DNA of 64,000 nt from assembly GCF_000517445.1 (NCBI RefSeq), contig NZ_CP006965.1, forward strand, positions 310,001 to 374,000. The letters are read 5' to 3'. How positions within the stretch are numbered: the stretch's first letter is position 1; each line of letters starts with the position of its first letter. The DNA is from Thermococcus paralvinellae (GTDB taxonomy: Archaea; Methanobacteriota_B; Thermococci; Thermococcales; Thermococcaceae). The translations under genes were made by a program, and so were the position numbers. Under the pieces are notes generated by a model, which was not told the DNA's origin, did not search any database, and saw only the letters and a program-made list of their open reading frames with translations. Shown here piece after piece: positions 8,394 to 17,064 of the stretch.

Positions 8394-9224
8394 ATGAAGT
8401 TTGTATCAGCAGATAGACCCCAAACCGAAGAAGGATATCAATACCACATAGCATGTAAACCTGGAGATGTGGCAAGATATGTGTTATTGCCTGGAGATCC
8501 AGAAAGGGTGCCTAAAATAAGCGCTCTGTGGGATGAGGCAAGGGAAATAGCTTTCCACAGGGAGTACAGAACTCACACTGGAAAATACAAGGGAGTTCCA
8601 ATAAGTGTAACCTCAACAGGAATTGGAGGTCCATCAACAGCAATAGCAATTGAAGAATTGGCAGCTATTGGTGCTGACACTTTCATAAGGGTTGGCTCAA
8701 CTGGGGCAATTCAGCCAGGAATAGAGATTGGCGATTTAATCATCGCAAAAGCTGCCGTTAGGTTGGAGGGAACATCAAAACAGTATGTTAGGGTTGAATA
8801 TCCAGCGAGTGCAGATTATGAAGTGACCTTAGCATTGATTGAAGCTGCTGAGACATTAGGAGTTCGCTACCATGTAGGAATTACAGCATCAACGGACAGC
8901 TTCTATGTCGGTCAGGCAAGACCGGGGTTAAATGGCTATTTCCCCAGCTTTGCAAAGCATTTGATTGATGACCTAAGACAAGCCAAAGTCACGAACTTTG
9001 AAATGGAAGCAGCGACACTCTTTACGTTGGCTAACATCTATGGCCTTAGAGCTGGCTGTGTATGTGCAGTCTTTGCGAATAGAGTTACCAATGAGTTCGG
9101 AAAAGCTGGGGAGAAAGAGGCTGCATTAGTTGCAAGTGAGGCCGTAAAAATTTTGGCAGAATGGGATGAAGAGAAGGAGAAGAAAGGAAAGAAATACTGG
9201 TTCCCAAGCTTGAGGAAGCTTTAA
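8394..9224 (+). CDS. udp: Uridine phosphorylase
   Basis: A 276-residue nucleoside phosphorylase (PNP/UDP family) that splits uridine with phosphate to uracil and ribose 1-phosphate. Family features are the N-terminal LLPGDPERVPKI phosphate-site motif, the TSTGIGGPSTAIAIEEL stretch and NFEMEAATLFTLA, where the Glu binds ribose. The ATG at 8394 is preferred because GGTGAT lies four bases ahead; in-frame starts at 8343, 8385 and 8388 are less well placed. With the methylthioadenosine phosphorylase nearby it fits nucleoside salvage. A T-rich stretch after the stop probably terminates it. Confidence 0.92.
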   Translation: MKFVSADRPQTEEGYQYHIACKPGDVARYVLLPGDPERVPKISALWDEAREIAFHREYRTHTGKYKGVPISVTSTGIGGPSTAIAIEELAAIGADTFIRVGSTGAIQPGIEIGDLIIAKAAVRLEGTSKQYVRVEYPASADYEVTLALIEAAETLGVRYHVGITASTDSFYVGQARPGLNGYFPSFAKHLIDDLRQAKVTNFEMEAATLFTLANIYGLRAGCVCAVFANRVTNEFGKAGEKEAALVASEAVKILAEWDEEKEKKGKKYWFPSLRKL

Positions 9225-9369
9225 TTTTTCTCTTTTTGAATTTAATTTCTTGGAATGTGGAGTTTAACTCTTTAATTTTGAGCAAAACATTGTATTCTAT
9301 GATAACTTTGCATGAGATAAACGAACTCCCAATTTAGATTTTCTTAGAAAAGTTTGTGGGAAAAGTTTG

Positions 9370-9447
9370 TGGTGCGGTGGCCGGGATTTGAACCCGGGCC
9401 CGCGGCGTGGCAGGCCGCTGTCCTAGACCAGGCTAGACTACCACCGC
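9370..9447 (-). tRNA. tRNA-Gly (GCC), CCA encoded
   Basis: Read on the minus strand, acceptor GCGGTGG (9447-9441) pairs with CCACCGC (9380-9374). The anticodon loop CTGCCAC gives GCC. Discriminator A and CCA follow. A TATA box ACTTATAAAG (minus strand, near 9478-9488) lies upstream. The 145 bases on the 3' side (9225-9369) hold no gene and contain two copies of AAAAGTTTGTG. Confidence 0.97.
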
Positions 9448-9537
9448 ACAGTCCGTTAAATACTAACATAAGAGTGCCTTTATAAGTTTTTCGCCAGCAA
9501 ACTTTATAAAGAGCATTTTTAAAAACCCAATGGGCGT

Positions 9538-9615
9538 GCCCCGGTGGCCTAGTCTGGATAGGGCGCGAGGCTGCGGACCTCGAGGTCCGGGGTTCAAATC
9601 CCCGCCGGGGCGCCA
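9538..9615 (+). tRNA. tRNA-Arg (GCG), CCA encoded
   Basis: Acceptor GCCCCGG (9538-9544) pairs with CCGGGGC (9605-9611). The anticodon stem CGAGG/CCTCG holds loop CTGCGGA with anticodon GCG. Discriminator G then CCA. A TATA box CTTTATAAAG lies near 9502-9511. The gene is divergent from tRNA-Gly. Confidence 0.97.
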
Positions 9616-9645
9616 TTCTTCTAAAACAAAGTTAAAGAGAAGAAA

Positions 9646-10449
9646 TTAATCTCCAGTAGCACCTTTCAATGCATCCTTGCACATACATCTCCTCTCTTTT
9701 GGAATGTACTCAATTGCTTTCATGAGGAGATACTTTATTTCTTCGCTCTTCTTTGCCATTAATTCGACGACTTCTGTATGGGTCAGCTTCTGAGAACTTA
9801 TTCCGGCAGCAAAGTTCGTAACTATTGCGACGCTTGAATAACACATCTCAAGTTCTCTTGCCAAAATTGCCTCTGGACATTGGGTCATTCCAACAACATC
9901 TGCCCCTAAAATTCTCAATGCTCTAATCTCGGCTCTAGTTTCAAATCTTGGTCCTTCCATACAAGCATAAGTACCCTTTGGATGATAATTAAAGCCAAGC
10001 TCTTTTGCCGCTCTAATGAGGGCATTCCTAATCTCTGGACAATATGGGTCAGTGAAATCTACATGGGCAACAAATTTTCTGTCATGTGGTGAATCTTCCC
10101 CATCATAGAATGTGTATACCCGGCTCTTTGTGAAATCCATAAGCTGGTCCAGAATCACAAAATCTCCAGGCTTCATTGCTTCGTTTAGCGATCCCACAGC
10201 TGAGGTTGCTAAAATCCTTTCAACTCCAAGTTCATAAAGCCCCCAGATATTTGCGCGATAATTTATTTTATGCGGTGGAACACTGTGCTTTTCTCCATGT
10301 CTGGCCAAAAATGCTATCTCTTCCCCCTTATATGTCCCTATTTTCACTTTGATCTTTCCGTAGGGGGTATTAACTTCTTCCTCTCTTATGTTCTCTAAGA
10401 GCTTGGGGTCGTAAACTCCAGAACCTCCAATAATTGCTATCCTCACCAT
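9646..10449 (-). CDS. mtnP: S-methyl-5'-thioadenosine / purine nucleoside phosphorylase
   Basis: A 267-residue member of the PNP/MTAP family that phosphorolyses 5'-methylthioadenosine or purine nucleosides. Diagnostic segments are IIGGSGVYDP, FLARHGEKHSVPPHKINYRA, ATSAVGSLNE and ACMEGPRFETRAEIR, with the substrate-binding region MTQCPEA. A C-terminal CMC motif (C255, C257) matches the CXC disulfide known in hyperthermophile phosphorylases of this family. The start at 10449 has AAGGTGAT before it; a longer reading from 10476 lacks one. Specificity (MTA versus inosine/guanosine) cannot be settled here. Confidence 0.92.
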   Translation of the reverse strand: MVRIAIIGGSGVYDPKLLENIREEEVNTPYGKIKVKIGTYKGEEIAFLARHGEKHSVPPHKINYRANIWGLYELGVERILATSAVGSLNEAMKPGDFVILDQLMDFTKSRVYTFYDGEDSPHDRKFVAHVDFTDPYCPEIRNALIRAAKELGFNYHPKGTYACMEGPRFETRAEIRALRILGADVVGMTQCPEAILARELEMCYSSVAIVTNFAAGISSQKLTHTEVVELMAKKSEEIKYLLMKAIEYIPKERRCMCKDALKGATGD

Positions 10450-10632
10450 TTGTATCACCTTAAGAGAAGAGTACAAAAGAAGGTTTAAAAAGACTACTTT
10501 TTCTACACTGTTTTTCTTCTCTAAAAGTTTTCTTTAAATTTCTCATATTTCAATGAGCTCAGATAACTTTGCAAGTGACTTAACTTAAGAGGAATTAGAT
10601 AAAATATACGACAAAAAACGAAAGAGTTTACA

Positions 10633-10842
10633 TCAGCTGAGGTCATCATACACAATGCTTACTGTCTCGCCATCATCTAGAGCTACAAAGCTGACTTTGA
10701 CTTTTTTTCCGGTCTTCGGATCAATAACAATGAAATCAGGATTATCGAGGTACTTACTTGATGGTATTTTCCAAACATCGCTGTAATGTTTCTTTAGCTC
10801 CTTTACAAATCTATTAATATCTTTCCTAATCACAGCTGTCAT
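10633..10842 (-). CDS. Conserved-looking small protein, 69 aa
   Basis: I do not recognise this protein. It is 69 residues, soluble and charged, with an alternating pattern near residues 36-66 that looks like a small beta sheet (DFIVIDPKTGKKVKVSFVALDD). A GGTGAT ribosome binding site and a TATA-like TTTTATACC upstream (minus strand) support expression as a single gene. The stretch 10450-10632 on its 3' side has no gene. Confidence 0.7.
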   Translation of the reverse strand: MTAVIRKDINRFVKELKKHYSDVWKIPSSKYLDNPDFIVIDPKTGKKVKVSFVALDDGETVSIVYDDLS

Positions 10843-10930
10843 ATATACATCACCACATATACATACAACCTCAAGGTATAAAAGGTTTTTTAATCGCCAT
10901 TCGTTAAAAAGACTATCGACAATTGTCTAT

Positions 10931-11785
10931 TTAAAGTGTTTTGCATAACATTGCACCTTGTGGGACGTTTAATTCTCTTGCCACGGGTTTGCACTTTGCC
11001 TTTAACAGGAAGAACACTCTCTTGTCTCTAAGCTCACTTAAAGTTTCAAAGTTCCCTTGGCCTTTTGCAATTATAACATCGGCCTTGTCAAATATCTCAA
11101 GGAGTTCGTTGCTGACTCTGTCAATTGGGATTCCAACTATTCTGGTTCCAGTTGATATAACTTTCCCCACTTCGTCCAATTTGGCCTCTTTTAGATCGTT
11201 GACAGTTGCGTCGTTGATTATAGCCCCTTCTTTTCCAGCAATATAAATTGTTAGCTCTGGAAACTCTTTTTTAATTTTCTCTAATAACAGTTTATCAAAA
11301 TATATCTCCCCACAATTATCAGTTAAATACAACAAAATTTTTGCTCTTCTTAGCTTTTCAAACAGCTTTTCACTCTCGTCAATGTACAGTTCTTCTTTTA
11401 GCATTTCCAAAATATCTTCCTCAATTTTTTCGGGTTCATACCCAACAGCAAAGTCAATCACATTGCCAGCTATTGCTAATTTAAGTGCAGTTCTCAGGTC
11501 AATTTCGAGCTTTTTCTTTAGATTTTCTACAACTCTCTGCGCAAGTTTGTTTGATTTGTCTTTGTACTCTCTAAATGGATCATCGACTCCTAAATACTCA
11601 TAAAGCTCAAGAAAGACCTCACTTCCCACAACAGCGGGAATTGAATCTTCATTAAAGTGTTTTGCAAAAAGCTTTGCAGAAAATACCATTGCTTTTTTTC
11701 TTTTCTCCAATTCCTCTGTGCTGAGTTCAGCTATCTTTTGGCATTGATTAATTTGACAAGCCAGGCACTCGTAATGCACTTTCAT
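10931..11785 (-). CDS. DUF89 / ARMT1-like damage-control phosphatase family protein
   Basis: A 284-residue protein of the DUF89 family, AF1104-like branch. The N-terminus has ECLACQINQCQ, and the central LTDNCGEIYFD segment supplies the conserved Asp-Asn of the metal site, with further conserved Asp in ADVIIAKGQGNFE. DUF89 proteins are metal-dependent phosphatases proposed to remove damaged or over-reduced phospho-metabolites; the substrate here is not known. GGGTGAAA precedes the ATG, with a TATA-like tract near 11815-11825. Confidence 0.85.
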   Translation of the reverse strand: MKVHYECLACQINQCQKIAELSTEELEKRKKAMVFSAKLFAKHFNEDSIPAVVGSEVFLELYEYLGVDDPFREYKDKSNKLAQRVVENLKKKLEIDLRTALKLAIAGNVIDFAVGYEPEKIEEDILEMLKEELYIDESEKLFEKLRRAKILLYLTDNCGEIYFDKLLLEKIKKEFPELTIYIAGKEGAIINDATVNDLKEAKLDEVGKVISTGTRIVGIPIDRVSNELLEIFDKADVIIAKGQGNFETLSELRDKRVFFLLKAKCKPVARELNVPQGAMLCKTL

Positions 11786-11930
11786 TTCTTTTCACCCTGT
11801 TCCTTTCCTACTTTGTACTTTTTAAGTTTAAGCATTCTATATTTTGGTTCTCCTTACAAGATAAAACGAAATCCTAAGAATTTTTAGATGATATGGAGAA
11901 TAATTCAAAATTCTACGCTGAAACTCCTAC

Positions 11931-11979
11931 CTATAATGTAAAAAGATTTTTAAGCCAGCTTACCGAACAATTGTTCGGT
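11931..11979 (+). promoter_or_regulatory. Promoter and 18-base palindromic operator candidate of the MFS gene
   Basis: A TATA-like CTATAAT (11931-11937) is followed about 25 bases on by a perfect 18-base palindrome ACCGAACAATTGTTCGGT (11962-11979). The expected transcription start falls at the palindrome's edge and the ribosome binding site GGTGATG overlaps its last bases. This is the classic location for a repressor. The regulator is unknown. Confidence 0.55.
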
Positions 11980-11988
11980 GATGAAACA

Positions 11989-13272
11989 ATGGAAATTATA
12001 GAGAACGCTAAATTTGGAAGGTTTCACTATAAACTCTTGGCAATTTTGGGCACAATATGGGCGTTCATAGCTATTAACACTCTCTCTGTAGCTTTCATCA
12101 TCCCATTGTTGAAAAAAGAACCTGCTTTTCAAGGTAGCCTAACAAAGCTTGGGGCAATGGGTTCTGCTGCCCTTTGGGGCATGCTGCTTGGAGCATGGTT
12201 CTTTGGAATTCTAGCGGATTACATTGGAAGGAAGAAGAGCTTAAGCTTGGCAGTGCTGACATTTGGTCTAGGTTCAATAGTAAGTGCCTTTGTTCAAAGC
12301 TTAGATCAGCTTATCATTCTCAGATTCATGGTTGGCCTTGGTTTAGGCGGTTCTCTCCCAGTTGCGAGCTCATACTTTGCTGAGTTCATGCCAAAAAAGA
12401 TCAGAGGGGCTATGATTTCAATCTTAGAGAGCTTTTGGGCGATTGGTACTATAATAATTGGAATTGTTGCTTTAATAGTGAAGGCAGACTGGAGAAGCAT
12501 ACTTTTATTTGGAGGTGCAATCATATTAGCATTGCCTCTCTTGGCTACACTACCAGAATCCCCACGCTTCTTGCTTCTTAAAGGAAGGATCAAGGAAGCT
12601 GAAGAAATAATAGCGAAAATCTTTGAGGTTTCTGTAAAACTGGAAATGACTAAAGAGGAACACAGAAAAATTACTATCGCAGAGCTCTGGAGCAAATATG
12701 CAAAGATAACGTTCATGTTAACGATCGCATGGTTCAGTATTGCATTCGCCTATTATGGCTTTTTCATATGGCTCCCAAAGTTTCTTGCATCAGCTCTTAA
12801 TATTACAGTCTTTAAGAGCTTTCAGTATTTCATAATCACTGCAGTTGCTCAGTTGCCGGGTTATTGGAGTGCTGCGTATCTCATTGAGAAAATTGGAAGA
12901 AAGAAAACACTTTCAAGTTATCTCTTCCTATCAGGGCTAGCTGGACTCCTATTCTACAAGTTCGTAAGCTCTGGAAATGCCTCAATGATACTCTTAAGTG
13001 CTGTATTATTCAGCTTCTTCAACTTAGGTGCATGGGGAGCAATCTATGCCTATACTCCGGAGTTGTATCCAACAAGTGTTAGAGGTACTGGAACGGGATG
13101 GGCTGGAGCCATGGCAAGAATAGGCGGTGGATTAGCTCCAATAATTGCTGGAAGAGTGATGGAGATTTCAACAGTTGGGGTAGCAGTACTTATAATAGCA
13201 GTAATTTCAATAGTGGGGGCTTTGAATATAGCGATACTTGGAAAAGAAACGAAAGGAAAAGCCTTAGAGTAA
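11989..13272 (+). CDS. MFS transporter, sugar/organic-acid:H+ symporter type
   Basis: A 427-residue, 12-helix major facilitator. The loop 2-3 signature is GILADYIGRKKS, and a second copy after helix 8 is LIEKIGRKKTLS; RFLLLKGRIKEAEEII is the usual central cytosolic loop. It resembles metabolite:H+ symporters (sialate/benzoate/phosphate-like); the substrate is unknown. The frame is open from 11893, but the ATG at 11989 has GGTGATG six bases ahead, gives the usual AKFGRFHYKLL N-terminus, and leaves the promoter and palindrome upstream, so I take it as the start. Confidence 0.88.
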   Translation: MEIIENAKFGRFHYKLLAILGTIWAFIAINTLSVAFIIPLLKKEPAFQGSLTKLGAMGSAALWGMLLGAWFFGILADYIGRKKSLSLAVLTFGLGSIVSAFVQSLDQLIILRFMVGLGLGGSLPVASSYFAEFMPKKIRGAMISILESFWAIGTIIIGIVALIVKADWRSILLFGGAIILALPLLATLPESPRFLLLKGRIKEAEEIIAKIFEVSVKLEMTKEEHRKITIAELWSKYAKITFMLTIAWFSIAFAYYGFFIWLPKFLASALNITVFKSFQYFIITAVAQLPGYWSAAYLIEKIGRKKTLSSYLFLSGLAGLLFYKFVSSGNASMILLSAVLFSFFNLGAWGAIYAYTPELYPTSVRGTGTGWAGAMARIGGGLAPIIAGRVMEISTVGVAVLIIAVISIVGALNIAILGKETKGKALE

Positions 13273-13371
13273 CTTCTCCACATATGCGAGCTCTTCTGGT
13301 ACTGGTCTTCTCTTTTGTTTTTCTATCTCTCTAATGATCATGTAACCGTGAAGGATTGGTAACCATTCCAT
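13264..13371 (-). CDS. Very small protein, 35 aa, unknown function
   Basis: A 35-residue reading frame on the minus strand begins MEWLPILHGYMIIREIEKQK and ends VEKLL. GGAGGTG lies eight bases before the ATG, as strong as any ribosome binding site in the window. An AT-rich TATA-like tract (TATTTAATAATTA, minus strand, about 13408-13422) is suitably upstream. The protein is highly charged and probably helical. Its last nine bases overlap the end of the convergent MFS gene. I do not know a family. Confidence 0.65.
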   Translation of the reverse strand: MEWLPILHGYMIIREIEKQKRRPVPEELAYVEKLL

Positions 13372-13647
13372 ATCTCCCACCTCCTTTTTCTTTTTCCCCC
13401 ATACTCAATAATTATTAAATATTTTGAGCTTAAAAGCTTTGTGCGTTTTAAAATGGATGTGAATACCCGTTTTAGCTCAAAACTCTCGCAAAACAGCAAA
13501 AATGTCCGATTTTTAAATTTAATGAACATGTTAGAACATAAAAAAGAGCTAAAATAGAGTTGTTTGTTGTATATGTATCCATCAATACAATTTAAAGAAC
13601 CTATAGGATTATAAAGTTTGTATCACTCTTTCTTATGGTGGGAAGAA

Positions 13648-14994
13648 ATGGCTCTAGAGAGTTTAGGCAAAGCGTTGAATAATGCATTAAAAAAGCTTGC
13701 ACGTGCAAGTTCTGTTGATGAGGCATTGGTTAAAGAAGTTGTGAGAGACATTCAGAGAGCTTTAATCATGAGTGATGTTAATGTTAGACTTGTTCTTGAC
13801 TTAACTAAAAAAATTCAAAAGAGAGCTTTAGAAGAAAAGCCTCCTGCAGGTGTTTCAAAGAAGGAGCATATAATAAAAATCGTTTATGAAGAACTCACAA
13901 ATTTCCTTGGAAGAGAAGCAAAACCAATAGAAATCAAAGAGAAGCCAACTGTTTTGCTCATGGTGGGTATTCAAGGTTCTGGTAAAACAACAACTGTTGC
14001 TAAGCTTGCGAGGTATTTCCAAAAGAGGGGATATAAAGTCGGAGTGGTGTGTTCTGACACTTGGCGTCCTGGTGCTTATCACCAGCTTAAGCAGCTGGTT
14101 GAGCCCTATGGGATTGAAGTTTTTGGAGATCCCAATGAAAAAGATGCTGTTAAGCTTGCTAAAGAAGGGGTTGAATATTTCAAGCACAAGGGTGTTGACA
14201 TAATCATGATCGATTCAGCTGGAAGACATAAAGAGGAAAAGGGCTTAATTGAAGAGATGAGGCAGATAAGTGAAGCAATAAAGCCTCATGAGGTTATTCT
14301 CGTTATAGATGGAACAATTGGACAGCAGGCTTATAATCAGGCTCTAGCATTTAAAGAGGCAACTCCGATAGGTTCAATCATAGTTACAAAGCTTGACGGT
14401 TCAGCTAAGGGTGGTGGTGCTCTTTCTGCTGTCGTTGCAACTGGTGCTCCCATAAAGTTTATCGGCGTTGGTGAGAGGATTGACGACTTAGAACCTTTTG
14501 ACCCTAAGAGATTTGTCTCTCGTCTATTGGGATTAGGAGATATTCAAGGTCTCTTGGAGAAGTTTGAAGAGCTAAGTAAAGCTCAAGAGTTCAAAGAAGA
14601 GGATTTGGAGAAGTTCATGCGTGGAAAGTTCAATCTAAAGGATATGTATGCTCAACTCGAAGCTATGAGCAAGATGGGACCATTAAAGCAAATTCTCCAG
14701 ATGATCCCAGGACTGGGATATTCTCTGCCAGATGATGTTGTTCGTGTAAGCGAACAAAGGCTTAAAAAGTTTAAAGTTATTATGGACTCAATGACTGAAG
14801 AGGAGCTTGAACATCCTGAGATTATCAACTATTCACGTATTAAGAGGATCGCCAGAGGTTCTGGAACCACAGTAAAAGATGTTAAGGAGTTGCTTGAGCA
14901 ATATAATCAAATGAAGAAATTCTTTAAGAGCATGAACAAGAGAAGCCTTAATAGGATGATGAAAAGATTTGGTATGGGAGGGTTTGGCATATGA
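13648..14994 (+). CDS. srp54: Signal recognition particle 54 kDa protein (SRP54/Ffh)
   Basis: A 448-residue SRP GTPase that binds signal peptides and SRP RNA. The order is an N domain (1-90), a G domain with [32 protein letters not shown] and [15 protein letters not shown], then a Met-rich M domain (from about 300) including [12 protein letters not shown] and the RNA-binding [20 protein letters not shown]. The ATG at 13648 with GGTGGGA before it gives the normal [14 protein letters not shown] start. A TATA box ATTATAAAG is near 13609. It overlaps the next gene by four bases (ATGA). Confidence 0.97.
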   Translation: MALESLGKALNNALKKLARASSVDEALVKEVVRDIQRALIMSDVNVRLVLDLTKKIQKRALEEKPPAGVSKKEHIIKIVYEELTNFLGREAKPIEIKEKPTVLLMVGIQGSGKTTTVAKLARYFQKRGYKVGVVCSDTWRPGAYHQLKQLVEPYGIEVFGDPNEKDAVKLAKEGVEYFKHKGVDIIMIDSAGRHKEEKGLIEEMRQISEAIKPHEVILVIDGTIGQQAYNQALAFKEATPIGSIIVTKLDGSAKGGGALSAVVATGAPIKFIGVGERIDDLEPFDPKRFVSRLLGLGDIQGLLEKFEELSKAQEFKEEDLEKFMRGKFNLKDMYAQLEAMSKMGPLKQILQMIPGLGYSLPDDVVRVSEQRLKKFKVIMDSMTEEELEHPEIINYSRIKRIARGSGTTVKDVKELLEQYNQMKKFFKSMNKRSLNRMMKRFGMGGFGI

Positions 14995-15230
14995 TGGAGG
15001 CATTTGTTTTGATCATTGTAAAGCCTGGAAATGAGGAGAAGGTATACAATAAACTTAAAGACAAGCCAATGGTGAAAGAAATTTACCGGGTGTATGGAGA
15101 ATATGATATCATTATGAGAGTGGAAGTTAGCAACATTGCAGAGCTTGATAAGTTTAATGATGAAATTCTCAGGAAAATAGGGGACATAGAAATGACGGAG
15201 ACGTTGATAGCAAGTTCATATAGAGTTTAG
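14991..15230 (+). CDS. Stand-alone RAM (Lrp/AsnC effector-binding) domain protein
   Basis: A 79-residue protein consisting only of the ligand-binding RAM domain of Lrp/AsnC regulators, without a helix-turn-helix. The pattern [15 protein letters not shown] ... [13 protein letters not shown] ... [12 protein letters not shown] is typical. Such proteins form dimer-octamer rings and bind amino acids; they can modulate full-length Lrp proteins. The ATG overlaps the SRP54 stop and GGGAGGG lies eight bases ahead; a second ATG three bases on is possible. Coupling to SRP54 suggests co-expression, not a shared function. Confidence 0.88.
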   Translation: MMEAFVLIIVKPGNEEKVYNKLKDKPMVKEIYRVYGEYDIIMRVEVSNIAELDKFNDEILRKIGDIEMTETLIASSYRV

Positions 15231-15241
15231 GAGGTGAAGTG

Positions 15242-15742
15242 GTGGAGAAAAAGTGGGTAGCAACAATTCATTTAGATACACTTGAAATTGAATTCGATCC
15301 TTTTTTTAAATTTAAATGTCTTGAAAACTGTGCTGAATGCTGTTTTAGGCTTGACATTCCTCTTAGGGATGAAGACATAGAAAAGATTGAAGAACTTGGA
15401 TATAATACTTGGGAGTTCGTTGATTATGAAAAAATGTTTTACAGAGGGGACAAGTTTTTAGGTTATGCCCTGAAAAAAAGACCCTTCGATGATGGCTGTG
15501 TATTTCTCGAAGAGGATGGGAAATGCAAAATATATCCTTACAGGCCTCTTGCATGCAAACTTTATCCATTTGTGCTTGTGAGACAAGGGACTGTGATTGA
15601 AGTTTATGTGAAGAAGGATGACTTTTGTAAGGGAATAAATCATCCAGAAGGAAGAAAAATTGACTTAGAATTCGTTAGAGAGTATTTTTGGGAAGTTATC
15701 GAGGAATATAGAAAAAAACTTGGTTTTTCCGACGATTCTTAG
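15242..15742 (+). CDS. YkgJ-family cysteine cluster protein
   Basis: A 166-residue protein of the YkgJ/UPF0153 type with eight or more Cys arranged CLENCAECC (near 28-36), GCVFLEEDGKCKIYPYRPLACKLYPF (two Cys plus a third) and a later FC. The family is presumed to bind zinc or an Fe-S cluster; its role is unknown. It begins with GTG: GGAGGTGA (15230-15237) is four bases before GTG 15242, better spaced than the GTG at 15239. It is the third gene of the SRP54-RAM-YkgJ run. Confidence 0.85.
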   Translation: MEKKWVATIHLDTLEIEFDPFFKFKCLENCAECCFRLDIPLRDEDIEKIEELGYNTWEFVDYEKMFYRGDKFLGYALKKRPFDDGCVFLEEDGKCKIYPYRPLACKLYPFVLVRQGTVIEVYVKKDDFCKGINHPEGRKIDLEFVREYFWEVIEEYRKKLGFSDDS

Positions 15743-15830
15743 ACTAATAGTACCCATGTAGATTGTAATTCTCACCGAAACCTATTTATACATTTTTTTG
15801 TCAATGATTTTTTCAAAGGAGGTGAAAGCT

Positions 15831-16544
15831 TTGAGTCAAATAGAGGCAGTCAAGGAAAAGCTTAGGGTGGTAAGGATACTCAAATTGCTTAAAAAGAGAT
15901 ATACATATGAGGAACTCTCAAAGATAACAGGATTACCCATTACAGTGCTTAACAGATATGTGAGAGGAAAAGTTCTACCAAGTACCGATAGAGCTAAAGA
16001 GCTTTTAGAACTTCTATCTCCCTACATTAACATAGAGGAGGAGGTCAGAAGGAGAATACAGTTTGATGAACATGGTCTTTTTGATAACATGAAAATATTA
16101 AGCGATACAAACTTAATGAGTCTAATAGCTGAAGAAGTTGCATCAAAATACATCAGTAAGAATATTTCAAAGGTTCTCACAGCAGCGACAGACGGAATAC
16201 CATTGGCAGTTCATATAGCGAATGAACTGAATGTTGACGTCGTCTATGCAAAAAAGAAAAAAGAAGTTGGAGTTGAGAAATTCTATGAAGTTAATTATGT
16301 TCCCAGTGCCTCAGGAAGCGTCATGACTTTATATCTACCACAATGGGCATTAAAAAAGGGGGAACGCGTTTTAATAGTTGATGATGTAATCAGAAGTGGG
16401 GAGACTCAGAGAGCTTTGTTAGAAATGTGTAAGCAGGCAGGTGCTGTACCTGTTGGAATGTTCTTCCTCATAAGTGTTGGCAATATTATTGATGTTCTTA
16501 AGAATGACTACAATATCCCAGTTGACAGCTTAGTGAGGCTATGA
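15831..16544 (+). CDS. gfcR: GfcR-type HTH/phosphoribosyltransferase regulator (PyrE-like)
   Basis: A 237-residue protein with an N-terminal helix-turn-helix (about 20-50: YTYEELSKITGLPITVLNRY) fused to an orotate-phosphoribosyltransferase-like domain. The PRPP-binding motif is VLIVDDVIRSGETQRALLEM. In haloarchaea the homologue GfcR is a transcription regulator of sugar catabolism; here only the architecture is seen. I take TTG at 15831 as start because AAGGAGGTGA lies five bases ahead; an ATG further upstream (15798) would place that site inside the gene. A TATA box TATTTATAC is near 15783-15791. Confidence 0.85.
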   Translation: MSQIEAVKEKLRVVRILKLLKKRYTYEELSKITGLPITVLNRYVRGKVLPSTDRAKELLELLSPYINIEEEVRRRIQFDEHGLFDNMKILSDTNLMSLIAEEVASKYISKNISKVLTAATDGIPLAVHIANELNVDVVYAKKKKEVGVEKFYEVNYVPSASGSVMTLYLPQWALKKGERVLIVDDVIRSGETQRALLEMCKQAGAVPVGMFFLISVGNIIDVLKNDYNIPVDSLVRL

Positions 16545-16657
16545 TAAGCATGGAAATACAGAAGCTTGACAACATACTGAACGGGGAGTTAGAGAGAAAA
16601 AACAAAAGGTTAGTGCATCAATTTGCTCTATCTTCTCTTTTTAACTCAGAACCATAA
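16541..16657 (+). CDS. Possible 38-aa frame or gene remnant behind gfcR
   Basis: A 38-codon frame starts with an ATG overlapping the gfcR stop (ATGA). Its beginning, MEIQKLDNILNGELERKN, faintly resembles the N-terminus of RecA/KaiC-type ATPases (a KLDxLLGGG pattern), but no P-loop follows. It may be a coupled small protein or the stub of a decayed gene. There is no ribosome binding site besides coupling. Confidence 0.25.
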   Translation: MISMEIQKLDNILNGELERKNKRLVHQFALSSLFNSEP

Positions 16658-16734
16658 AGTCATTCTAGCAGAGGGAGTATCATGAAAATAAGGTTAAATG
16701 CTATAAAAAATAGAAAACTTGGGAGAGTCTTAAA

Positions 16735-17064
16735 ATGGGACGATTTTTAGTTTATAATGCAGGGGGTAAAAGTTTAGTTGTTGATGCAAATATTGGAGAG
16801 AGATTTTCTTTTTATTGTTCTGAGGAAGAATGTGGGATAGAGATAGTAATTGAGGGCACCATACGACATGCAACTTTTGAGGAGTTCATTAAAGTGAGAA
16901 ATAATGTTATCGAGCAGAATGAGGATTTTAGAGTTCTTGAAGATGTGATTCCGGAAGAACCTATGATTTTTAAGGGTATAGTCAATGGAAAAGAAGTTGA
17001 ATTACCAGTTGAAAAACTGGAGGAGGTGGCAAAGCGATTTATTGATAGGTATCTAAATTTTTAA
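16735..17064 (+). CDS. Hypothetical protein, 109 aa
   Basis: I do not recognise this 109-residue protein. It is acidic, with Cys30 and Cys34 in FYCSEEECGIE, and ends in an amphipathic helix (PVEKLEEVAKRFIDRYL). There is no convincing ribosome binding site; a TATA-like GCTATAAAAA near 16699-16708 lies about 30 bases before the ATG, suggesting a leaderless or very short-leader mRNA. Its last 12 bases overlap the convergent Lrp gene. Confidence 0.7.
   Translation: MGRFLVYNAGGKSLVVDANIGERFSFYCSEEECGIEIVIEGTIRHATFEEFIKVRNNVIEQNEDFRVLEDVIPEEPMIFKGIVNGKEVELPVEKLEEVAKRFIDRYLNF

Noticed and set aside
9344-9616. 90-codon frame across tRNA-Gly and tRNA-Arg
   Set aside because: It is only the translated antisense of two tRNA genes; both tRNAs fold perfectly.
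11893-11988. N-terminal extension of the MFS transporter
   Set aside because: The segment contains a TATA-like box and a perfect palindrome, lacks a ribosome binding site at its ATG, and the later ATG has GGTGATG.
13338-13529. 63-codon minus-strand frame
   Set aside because: It overlaps the better-supported 35-residue gene in another frame, runs through that gene's promoter and has no ribosome binding site.
16682-16750. 22-codon frame with a GAGGGAG site before the 109-residue gene
   Set aside because: It overlaps the start of the next gene, is too short to judge and has no protein-like feature; noted only as a possible leader peptide.
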